A stretch of DNA of 59,811 bases from Rhodobacteraceae bacterium CG17_big_fil_post_rev_8_21_14_2_50_63_15. GTDB lineage: Bacteria; Pseudomonadota; Alphaproteobacteria; Rhodobacterales; Rhodobacteraceae. A program made the position numbers and the translations under genes. The stretch lies in the NCBI GenBank assembly GCA_002783205.1, contig PFEY01000070.1:12295-72105 (forward strand), in the 5' to 3' direction. The first letter of the stretch is position 1, and each line of letters starts with the position of its first letter. Positions 52,888 through 59,811 of the stretch are shown here, piece by piece. Below the pieces are notes generated by a model. The model did no database searches. It saw only the letters and a list, made by a program, of their open reading frames with translations, and was not told where the DNA came from.

Positions 52888-54207
52888 ATGTCGTTGATGC
52901 AAGAGATCGTGGGACAAACTGCGCGGGTCGGCGTGATCGGATTGGGCTATGTCGGTTTGCCCCTCGCGGTGACGGCCGCGCGGCAGGGCTTTGCCGTCAC
53001 CGGATTTGACGTTGATCCCGCCAAGGTGGCGCAGATCATGGCGCGGCAGAGCTATATCGGCGCGGTCAGTGCCGAGGCCCTGGTCGAGGTGCGCGACAAC
53101 GGGCGGCTGGACGCAACGGTGGATTTCAGCCGACTGGCGGAGTGTCAGGTGATCATCATCTGCGTGCCGACCCCGCTCAACCGGCAGCGCGAACCTGACC
53201 TCTCCTTTGTCGAGGTCACGGCGCGCACCATCGCAGCGCATGTTCGCCCTGGAACGCTGGTCATACTGGAATCGACGACCTATCCCGGAACCACGGAAGA
53301 GGTGCTGGTCCCGATCCTGGAGGAGAGCGGCCTGATTGCGGGACAGGATATCTTTCTGGGGTTCTCGCCCGAGCGCGAGGATCCGGGCAATACTGCCTTC
53401 AACACCCATTCGATTCCCAAGGTTGTCGCCGGGTCTGGGCCGATCGCCGGTGATCTGATCGAGGCCTTCTATGCCCGTGTCGTGGACAAGGTCGTGCGGG
53501 TTTCGACCACGCAAACAGCCGAGGCGGTGAAGATCACCGAGAATATCTTTCGCGCTGTCAACATCGCGCTTGTCAACGAGCTCAAGCTGGTTTTCGACGC
53601 GATGGGTATCGATGTCTGGGAGGTCATCGACGGGGCGGCGACCAAGCCGTTTGGCTACATGCCGTTCTATCCGGGGCCCGGACTTGGCGGGCATTGCATC
53701 CCGATCGACCCCTTCTATCTGACCTGGAAAGCGCGGGAATACGAGGTGCCGACCCGCTTTATCGAGTTGGCGGGAGAGATCAACACACGGATGCCGCATC
53801 ATGTGATCGACCGGCTGCGCACGATTGTCGATCAGCAAAGCGGCCGTGGCCTGATGGGCGCGGCGATCCTGCTGGTGGGCGTGGCCTACAAGAAGAATGT
53901 CTCTGACGTGCGCGAAAGCCCGGCGATGAAACTGATGCAGCTTCTCGATCAGGCTGGCGCCGAGGTCAGTTATCTTGATCCGCACGTGCCGGAGATTCCG
54001 CCGATGCGTGAATATGGGCAATATGCCGCCCGCCGGTCCATTGCCCCGTCCGATCTGGTGCCGGGCCGGTTTGCGGCGGTGCTGATCGCGACGGATCACG
54101 ACAGCATAGACTATCAAGCGCTACAGGCGCTGGGTTGCCCGGTCGCCGATACCCGCAATGCGATTGCCCGACGGGGACTGCCGATGCAAGGCGTCGTGAA
54201 GATTTGA
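52888..54207 (+). CDS. nucleotide-sugar dehydrogenase (UDP-HexNAc 6-dehydrogenase type)
   Basis: A 439-residue NAD-dependent dehydrogenase that oxidises C6 of a UDP-sugar to the uronic acid. NAD loop GVIGLGYVGLPLAV (15-28), catalytic Cys270 in GPGLGGHCIPIDPFYLTW, and LVGVAYKKNVSDVRESPAM near 330. The IPIDPFYL form and length favour the WbpA/TviB group acting on UDP-GlcNAc over UDP-glucose dehydrogenase, whose motif differs. GAAGAGGG lies upstream of the ATG. First gene of an exopolysaccharide-type run. Confidence 0.88.
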   Translation: MSLMQEIVGQTARVGVIGLGYVGLPLAVTAARQGFAVTGFDVDPAKVAQIMARQSYIGAVSAEALVEVRDNGRLDATVDFSRLAECQVIIICVPTPLNRQREPDLSFVEVTARTIAAHVRPGTLVILESTTYPGTTEEVLVPILEESGLIAGQDIFLGFSPEREDPGNTAFNTHSIPKVVAGSGPIAGDLIEAFYARVVDKVVRVSTTQTAEAVKITENIFRAVNIALVNELKLVFDAMGIDVWEVIDGAATKPFGYMPFYPGPGLGGHCIPIDPFYLTWKAREYEVPTRFIELAGEINTRMPHHVIDRLRTIVDQQSGRGLMGAAILLVGVAYKKNVSDVRESPAMKLMQLLDQAGAEVSYLDPHVPEIPPMREYGQYAARRSIAPSDLVPGRFAAVLIATDHDSIDYQALQALGCPVADTRNAIARRGLPMQGVVKI

Positions 54208-54217
54208 ACGTGCCAGA

Positions 54218-55267
54218 GTGCCATGGTTGCGACGTCTGCCGGATGGCGGTCTTGTGGGTGGGAATGCGGTGACGGGCGGGCAAAGACTGACCTGGGTCGA
54301 TACGGCCAAGGGTCTTGCCATCATTCTGGTGGTCATCGGTCATGCCTGGCGCGGCGCGCAGGACGCCGGGCTGATGGCGGCGTCTCCGCCCGGCCTTTTC
54401 GCGGCGGTTGACACGAGGATCTACGCATTTCACATGCCGCTTTTCTTTCTGCTGTCCGGCCTTTTCCTGGTCTCCGCCGTCACGCGACTGTCGGTCGCGG
54501 AGTTTGTCGGCAGTCGGGTGCTGAGGCTGTTCTATCCGCTGGTGCTCTGGACCTACATCTTTGCGGTAACAAAAGTGCTCGCGGGCAACCTTGCCAACAC
54601 GCCGCTGGCTCTTGGAGAGGTCTTTGCCAGTCCGATTCCCGGACGTTGGCAATTCTGGTTTCTCTGGGCCTTGTTCGTGTTGCAGATCGGCGTGCTGGTG
54701 CTCCGCCCCGCCCTGCGCGCGGAACAGTGGCGCAGACCGGCAATCTGGGGGCTCCTGCTGCTTGGTGTGGTTCTGCAAACCTTGCCTCTTTCATCCGAGG
54801 TGCAGGTTTGGACCAGCAATGCCACGCGCTATCTCCCCTATCTTGCGCTCGGCATGGTTCTGGCAGAGTTTCACGCCGCCCCGGTCCGGATCGCACGAGG
54901 CTACGGGTTGATCCTTGTGGCCGTCTTTGCCGTGGTGCTGGCCGCGGTCCCCGACCTTGCACGGTTTGGTGTTCCCTCGCTGGTGAGCGCCAGCATTCTG
55001 GTCCTGAGCAGCGCCGGGATCGCGGTCTGGATGGCGGAACGCCAGACCGCGCTTGCGGCAAGACTGGCTGATCTTGGGCGCTATTCGATGATCATCTTTC
55101 TGAGCCACACGATCTTTTCCGCGGCGATGCGCGAAGGTCTCATCGCCTTGGGGTTCGGCAATCTTGTGGTGCATATGGTGCTGTCGACAAGTGTCGGCCT
55201 CGTTCTGCCGATCGGGTTGCAGCGTCTTTTCGAGAGGTTCGCAAGTCCGCGCCTCATCGGGGTCTAG
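54218..55267 (+). CDS. acyltransferase family 3 membrane protein
   Basis: A roughly 349-residue integral membrane acyltransferase with about ten helices. Seen: RLTWVDTAKGLAIILVVIGH near 23-42 with the conserved D and H, FHMPLFFLLSGLF near 71 and DLGRYSMIIFLSHTIFSA near 288. Known relatives O-acetylate polysaccharides. The start is uncertain: GTG at 54218, or GTGs at 54254 or 54269; none has a strong ribosome-binding site. It follows the dehydrogenase by about 10 bp, so its product probably decorates the same glycan. Confidence 0.82.
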   Translation: MPWLRRLPDGGLVGGNAVTGGQRLTWVDTAKGLAIILVVIGHAWRGAQDAGLMAASPPGLFAAVDTRIYAFHMPLFFLLSGLFLVSAVTRLSVAEFVGSRVLRLFYPLVLWTYIFAVTKVLAGNLANTPLALGEVFASPIPGRWQFWFLWALFVLQIGVLVLRPALRAEQWRRPAIWGLLLLGVVLQTLPLSSEVQVWTSNATRYLPYLALGMVLAEFHAAPVRIARGYGLILVAVFAVVLAAVPDLARFGVPSLVSASILVLSSAGIAVWMAERQTALAARLADLGRYSMIIFLSHTIFSAAMREGLIALGFGNLVVHMVLSTSVGLVLPIGLQRLFERFASPRLIGV

Positions 55268-55445
55268 AGGGGGGAAAGAGGTGACGCGGCCGCTGTCGAG
55301 GGAGAGGAAAGGTCTTGCGCTTTGTCGTGTGCCACGCAAGCCTTGGGCAACCGAATTCGGGACGGGCCGTCTCTGGCATTGGTCGCGGCAGACGCTCGCG
55401 GCGATATCTCATGACCGGATTCATGATTGAAAGGAGGCTGCCAAG

Positions 55446-56618
55446 GTGGCTCTGCACCCAAGGGTTCATGTTCTTTACCCCACGAGCTTTTGGGGAAAGG
55501 GGCCACCCGAGACCTGTTACCGCATCTGCTCGCACTGGCCGTCTCAGGGCTTGAGTGTTGAGGTCCATGCGGCGGCATGTCTGCGCGAGGATCCGGCGCG
55601 GATCATGGCGCCGGCGTTGCCCGCGGTTTTGCCCAAGCGTCTCCAGCGTCGGCTGGCGGGCAACCTGCGGCTTGTCGGCTTTCTCAAACGCCGCAGCGTC
55701 GCGTTGGCGCTGGCTGCGATCCGTCCGGGGGATGTCTGCTATTGCTGGCCGGGGGCGCCGATTGCGGCGATTGCCGCCGCCCGCGCCAAGGGCGCGCGCA
55801 TTGTGCTCGAGTTCATCAACACGCATGTCGCTTATGCCAAGGACATTCTTGATGCCGAATGTGATCGCATCGGCGCGCCCCATTACCCGCAATTTACCAC
55901 CGAGACCCTCGATCATGAGGCCGCGCGCCTTGCTCTGGCCGATGCGGTCTTTGCGCCCGGTCCCTTTGTCGAGGACTCGATTCGCGCGACGACAGCGAAG
56001 GTGCCGCAGATCCTGCCTGCGAGCTATGGGACATATCTTCCAACCGATCCTCCACGCGGCCACCCCGACCATGATGCTGGCCGTCCGCTCCGATTTCTGT
56101 TCGTGGGATCGGTCGGGCTGCGCAAGGGTGCGCATACCCTGATGGAGGCCTGGCGGCGGGCGGCGTTACCGGCAGAGTTGTGGATTGCTGGGGCGGTGGA
56201 GCCGCTTCTCGCCACGCAGGAGATGCGCCAGAAGTTCCTCGGGACGCTGCCAGAGACCGTCCGGTTTCTCGGCCATGTTTCGGATATCGGTGAGGTTTAC
56301 CGTGCTGCGGATGTCTTTGTCTTTCCGTCCCTCGAGGAGGGCGGGCCGCAAGTGACCTATGAGGCGGCCGCCTATGGTCTGCCGTTGATCGTGACCCCGA
56401 TGGGGGCTGGCTATATCGCCCGCGACGGTGCCAATGCCCTTGTGGTGGCGCCGTCAGATGCTGACGCCATGGCCGAGGCGCTGACCCGGCTTCATGCCTC
56501 TGAGACCTTGCGGCTTGCCTTGGGAGCGCAGGCGCTGCGGGATGTCGAGGACTATGCCTGGGAACGGGTCGCGGATCGCAGGCGCAGGGCGTTGTCGGAT
56601 TTTGCGGCTGAGCCCTGA
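55446..56618 (+). CDS. glycosyltransferase, group 1 (GT4-like)
   Basis: A 390-residue GT-B glycosyltransferase. The C-terminal donor-binding domain has FLFVGSVGLRKGAHTLMEAW near 217, the EX7E motif in FPSLEEGGPQVTYEAAAYG near 300, and LIVTPMGAGYIARDG. Sugar donor and acceptor unknown. The GTG start at 55446 is well supported by AAAGGAGG eight bases upstream. It lies 178 bp downstream of the acyltransferase, and a strong terminator follows. Confidence 0.88.
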   Translation: MALHPRVHVLYPTSFWGKGPPETCYRICSHWPSQGLSVEVHAAACLREDPARIMAPALPAVLPKRLQRRLAGNLRLVGFLKRRSVALALAAIRPGDVCYCWPGAPIAAIAAARAKGARIVLEFINTHVAYAKDILDAECDRIGAPHYPQFTTETLDHEAARLALADAVFAPGPFVEDSIRATTAKVPQILPASYGTYLPTDPPRGHPDHDAGRPLRFLFVGSVGLRKGAHTLMEAWRRAALPAELWIAGAVEPLLATQEMRQKFLGTLPETVRFLGHVSDIGEVYRAADVFVFPSLEEGGPQVTYEAAAYGLPLIVTPMGAGYIARDGANALVVAPSDADAMAEALTRLHASETLRLALGAQALRDVEDYAWERVADRRRRALSDFAAEP

Positions 56619-56631
56619 CCGGCGGCGGGAA

Positions 56632-56661
56632 AAGCCCCTGAAGGACGGCCTTCAGGGGCTT
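56632..56661. terminator. bidirectional terminator between convergent genes
   Basis: AGCCCCTGAAGG, ACGG, CCTTCAGGGGCT: a perfect 12-bp stem with a 4-base loop. A T run follows on the minus strand, where it ends the beta-helix gene; it also lies 14 bp after the glycosyltransferase stop. Confidence 0.9.
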
Positions 56662-56686
56662 GTGATCGTGTTCAGTGCGGCCCGGA

Positions 56687-59600
56687 TCAGATGAAGCTGA
56701 GCTCTGGAAGGGGATCGAGAACGCTGTCGAAGATATGGATCTCGGGTGCCGTCGTATCTCCGGCATCCACCCCCGCCTTGAGTTCCGACCAGAGGGCCGC
56801 ATCCTCATCCGACCCGTCCAGTTTGTCGCCAAGCACATTCAGGCTGAGCTCACCGCTCCCGAAGCTGTCGAGCCGCAACGTCACCTTGTCGGAGATGTAA
56901 TCCACCTCGAGGGTCGCGTTCTTGTCGGCGGCGAGGCCAAAGATCTCGATGTCATCCCACTCTCCGGCAAGGGCATCAACTTCGATCAGGGTGATGTCCT
57001 TGGCGCCGACATACTGGCTGAGATCGATCGAGAGCGTGCCATCCATGACGACGCCGGATTTGACGTTCGACCCGTCCTGATCAAAGGCGCCGCTGCGGAA
57101 TTCCCGCAGGCTTGACACACCCTGAACGTCGGCCACAAAGCTCACCTGCCCCGCCGCGGACATGTCTAGGATTGCAACGCCGTTCTGCGCCCCGTCAAAG
57201 CCGACCTTGGCCTGCGATCCGACAATCCGCAATTCGCTCTGCGCCCCGATGGCATAGGATGCGTCGTCAACCCCAAGCAGCGCCTGACCGTCCGAGACCT
57301 CAAGGACGACCGGGCCGCTGATGTCGCCGGTATTGGCAAAGCGTCCCTCCGTGATCCTGACGTTCAGGAGGCCATCATCGGCATAGCCATTGGTCCAGAA
57401 TTGTCCGGCATGGTTTATGAAGATCGCACCCCCCTTGTCTCCGGCCTCGAGCGACCCATCGACGCTGAGTTTGCCGCTGCCGACCTGAAGCTTGCCGTTC
57501 GAGCCCAGATCAAGATCCCCGAGCCGCACCGTGCCGCCAAAATTCACCCAGTTGCCGCCCAGATCGACGCTGTCGCCATTGCCGGGCAGTTCCTCGTGGG
57601 ACCAGTTGAGCCGGTTGTCCCAGCGTACACCGTCGCTCAGATCATTGGGGATGAAGCGATGCGTGGTGCTGGAGCCATCGCCGCCGGGGGCTACACCGAA
57701 GCCGTTCTGGAAATAGGCGACGATATCCTTCGCCGTGATCGTGTCGTCGAGCGACGTGTTGGGCAGCGACTTGAGATGGTTCATGAGGTCAGTGATCAGC
57801 CCGCTGACGTAGCGGTGTCCGAGATTTTCATTGGCCGTTGTCTGCGATCCCAGAATAGAAAGCGCGAAGTTCTGGATCGTGGTCTGGTTGAGGGTGTTTC
57901 GGTCGAGCCCGTCGAGATTGGCCTCGAACCCGTTCCAGTTGAAGATCCTGGTGTCGTTGAAGAAGGGGTCGTCCTTGGTATGGACGAGCGGGTTGGGATT
58001 CTGTTTCGTCGTCTTGTAGGCGACCTCGGCCGGATCGTTCGGATCGGCCTCATGCGCAATGATGTTGCCGAGCAGGGTGGAGTCCCGCGCCTCGTTGCGC
58101 ACCCCCCAGTCGAGCGCGCCCTGATTGCCAAGAGTGGTCTGCTTGTATCCCGCCGAGGTCACGACGTTATCGGTAAAGAGCGTGAAGTTGCCGATGGGTC
58201 CGGCGCCCTGATAGTCTCCACCCAGAAAATTGGCAGCCACGTTGTTGTCGAGAAACACGTTGTCCTCGACAAAGGCGCCACCGCGGAATTGAGCGCCGAA
58301 GGAGGACCCTTGCGAGATGATGTTGTCGCGAAAGGTCACATCACTCGTGGTGTTTTGCAGATAAACGTTGTGGCTGAAAAGGGTAGGCGGTTGTCCACCC
58401 AAGGTTGAGCCATTTGGCAGGTAATCATCTTGCCAGGCAGAGTGATGGATCACTGTCCCTTCGATTAGAACTCCCTCTATGTCGCCCAGAAATATTCCAG
58501 CCGACGTTCCGCTCCAGACCTCGCCATCGGGTTTGACGTTATGGGTATCGGTGATGACCGAATCGTGCAGGGTGAAGCGATCGACGCCGCCCATGCCGAT
58601 ACCAGAGACCGAGAGGCTCACGTCGGAAAAGAGCGTATTGTCTGCACTCAGGTTGGACACGCCGCCCCGCAAGTCGAGATCGGTAAAGACCACGTTGCTG
58701 ATCGGCTTTTGATACATCCGCACTTGTGACGTGATGATTGGTTGGTCGCCCTCACCCCAGCTTGTGATGTGCATGGGATGCAGTTCGGACTCGCCATGCG
58801 TGTCGCGGATGATCATGTTGCCGGTGTTGTCGTATTGATAGCCGCGCTCGAAGAGCAGCCAGTTGGAATGGGCCGGCTTGTCCCACCCCGAGAGGCCATT
58901 CCACACCTCCATCCCGATGTCGGAGGTCAGCGCCATGCCTTCGGATCCGCCGTATTCCGAATGGGCGATCAGCCATTTCGCGGTGATCTGCGCTTCGCTC
59001 AATCCCTCGATGGCGGCGATGTCGGCGCGGCTCAGGGCGTCTTCGCTGCCCGAGACGTAGATCTTGCGGTGGTTGTCGCCATGCTCGACCACCAGATCGC
59101 CATTCGCATCGGTTTCCAGCATGTAGTGATTGCCCAGACCCCAGCCCGCCTTTTGCGTGGGGGCCGTGACATTCAGATCGACCGAGTGCGAGGAAACCGT
59201 CCCGTCCGCGCGGGTGACGGAATAGTCGAACGACAAGGGCCCGCTGTAATCTGACCCGGAGAGGACGAGAGCCAGCGTGTTGTCAGGATTGACGGTGATA
59301 TTACCGGCCGAAGGCAGGTTGGTGATCTCGATATCCGTGATCTGGGCCGAATCCGGCAGTTGAAAGGTAGTCACCCGACCGCCAGAGACGTTCAGTGTCG
59401 GACCGCCGTCAAGGGACGTGGCAGGAATGAGGCGCGGTCCGTTTGCGGTCTGCTGGGAATCGCCATCCTGGGAATCAGTCGGTGCAGGGGTGGGTGTCGG
59501 GGTCGGCGCGGGGGTAGGGACAGGAGTAGGAGTAGGCTGTGGTGCCGCATCGACCACGGGGTCGGGGGTCACATCTACGACAGGCGCGGGTGCTGGCTCT

Positions 59601-59811
59601 GGCACCACCTCCGCGACGGGCTCTGGTTCGGGTGCGGGCGTCACGTCCGCAATGGGCTCCGGCGCGGGCACGGGCGCTACGTCCACAACGGTGTCTGGCT
59701 GTGACGTTTGATCCACGACGGGGGCCGGGGTTGCATCGACGACGGGTGCAGGCGCGGGCGCCGCGTCAACCACGGGCTGCGGCTGTGGTTCTTGCGTGGG
59801 GCCGGGTCTGA
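56687..59811 (-). CDS. large parallel beta-helix surface protein, 5' truncated by window edge
   Basis: At least 1,040 residues, still open at the right edge, so the N terminus and any signal peptide are missing. Visible parts: a Pro-rich repeat (first 110 residues); a linker; a right-handed beta-helix region (about 300-600) with repeated short strands of the type DVTFRDNIISQGSSFGAQFR, VEDNVFLDNNV and TLFTDNVVTSAGY; then a second beta-rich repeat region (about 720-980; GDLDLGSNGKLQVGSGKLS, LEAGDKGGAIFINHAG). This fold is used by polysaccharide lyases and epimerases and by adhesins; catalytic residues cannot be assigned. Its place after glycosyltransferase genes suggests exopolysaccharide trimming or binding. 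No VPLPA-CTERM tail. Confidence 0.7.
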   Translation of the reverse strand, partial: RPGPTQEPQPQPVVDAAPAPAPVVDATPAPVVDQTSQPDTVVDVAPVPAPEPIADVTPAPEPEPVAEVVPEPAPAPVVDVTPDPVVDAAPQPTPTPVPTPAPTPTPTPAPTDSQDGDSQQTANGPRLIPATSLDGGPTLNVSGGRVTTFQLPDSAQITDIEITNLPSAGNITVNPDNTLALVLSGSDYSGPLSFDYSVTRADGTVSSHSVDLNVTAPTQKAGWGLGNHYMLETDANGDLVVEHGDNHRKIYVSGSEDALSRADIAAIEGLSEAQITAKWLIAHSEYGGSEGMALTSDIGMEVWNGLSGWDKPAHSNWLLFERGYQYDNTGNMIIRDTHGESELHPMHITSWGEGDQPIITSQVRMYQKPISNVVFTDLDLRGGVSNLSADNTLFSDVSLSVSGIGMGGVDRFTLHDSVITDTHNVKPDGEVWSGTSAGIFLGDIEGVLIEGTVIHHSAWQDDYLPNGSTLGGQPPTLFSHNVYLQNTTSDVTFRDNIISQGSSFGAQFRGGAFVEDNVFLDNNVAANFLGGDYQGAGPIGNFTLFTDNVVTSAGYKQTTLGNQGALDWGVRNEARDSTLLGNIIAHEADPNDPAEVAYKTTKQNPNPLVHTKDDPFFNDTRIFNWNGFEANLDGLDRNTLNQTTIQNFALSILGSQTTANENLGHRYVSGLITDLMNHLKSLPNTSLDDTITAKDIVAYFQNGFGVAPGGDGSSTTHRFIPNDLSDGVRWDNRLNWSHEELPGNGDSVDLGGNWVNFGGTVRLGDLDLGSNGKLQVGSGKLSVDGSLEAGDKGGAIFINHAGQFWTNGYADDGLLNVRITEGRFANTGDISGPVVLEVSDGQALLGVDDASYAIGAQSELRIVGSQAKVGFDGAQNGVAILDMSAAGQVSFVADVQGVSSLREFRSGAFDQDGSNVKSGVVMDGTLSIDLSQYVGAKDITLIEVDALAGEWDDIEIFGLAADKNATLEVDYISDKVTLRLDSFGSGELSLNVLGDKLDGSDEDAALWSELKAGVDAGDTTAPEIHIFDSVLDPLPELSFI
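59480..59811 (-). repeat. Pro/Val/Ala/Asp-rich low-complexity repeat in the beta-helix protein
   Basis: Degenerate short units of the form VVD-x-(A/T)-P-x-P and PEP-(V/I)-A-(D/E)-V-x-P-x-P, ending in a PTPTP-type stretch (the last part TPVPTPAPTPTPTPAP). Probably an extended spacer that holds the helix domain away from the cell surface. The repeat continues past the window edge and is liable to length change. Confidence 0.8.

Overview
The window looks like a chromosomal segment of a marine Rhodobacterales/Roseobacteraceae bacterium (Roseovarius-like alphaproteobacterium). This is inferred from the high GC content, dense four-base ATGA gene overlaps, a class I lysyl-tRNA synthetase, a HutF/HutG-type histidine pathway, a TauR-Xsc-SoeABC sulfonate module, the TIGR02186-TauE/SafE pair, a DUF1523 gene, VPLPA-CTERM proteins and two dispersed intergenic repeat families. 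No tRNA, rRNA, CRISPR array, insertion sequence or prophage gene was recognised. Both edges cut through genes.

Layout. 1-12.8 kb is mostly housekeeping and single metabolic genes: a truncated 2,4-dienoyl-CoA reductase, a DUF4399 protein, a LysR regulator, an FMN reductase, an orphan Tat-exported family 5 solute-binding protein, chorismate synthase (aroC), a DMT exporter, HU, AMP nucleosidase, a VOC/class II aldolase pair, a lytic transglycosylase and a YeeZ-like epimerase. 12.8-20.2 kb is a complete histidine utilisation locus: hutC-hutF diverge from hutI-hutH-hutG-hutU, and a perfect-arm palindrome covers the -10 of a near-consensus promoter between them. 20.9-27.3 kb is the least understood part. 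Five translationally coupled genes encode a molybdenum hydroxylase (FAD subunit plus a fused FeS/Mo subunit), a 6-hydroxynicotinate-reductase-like protein, a UPF0280/ApbE-superfamily protein and an AA_synth (DUF1185) protein. I read it as a candidate hydroxylate-then-reduce pathway for an unidentified N-heterocycle.

29.3-38.5 kb is a co-directional sulfonate dissimilation block, tauR-xsc-ackA-soeA-soeB-soeC. Xsc splits sulfoacetaldehyde to sulfite and acetyl phosphate, acetate kinase would convert acetyl phosphate to acetate plus ATP (in place of the more usual phosphotransacetylase), and SoeABC would oxidise sulfite in the cytoplasm with electrons passed to quinone. A six-copy TCTGG tandem repeat lies 35 bp upstream of tauR. 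A TauE/SafE exporter further along (48.1-49.0 kb) could be a sulfite overflow route.

38.8-51.3 kb holds a VPLPA-CTERM surface protein, a cytochrome c lipoprotein, class I LysRS, a TerB-like protein, a stand-alone Lrp ligand domain, adenine deaminase, a ferredoxin-ASKHA corrinoid-activator-like protein, membrane proteins, and the tsaB-rimI-nfu group. 51.3-59.8 kb is a surface/exopolysaccharide region: a second VPLPA-CTERM protein, a 0.9-kb non-coding regulatory-looking stretch, a nucleotide-sugar dehydrogenase, an acyltransferase, a glycosyltransferase, and a large parallel beta-helix protein with a Pro-rich repeat that runs off the right edge.
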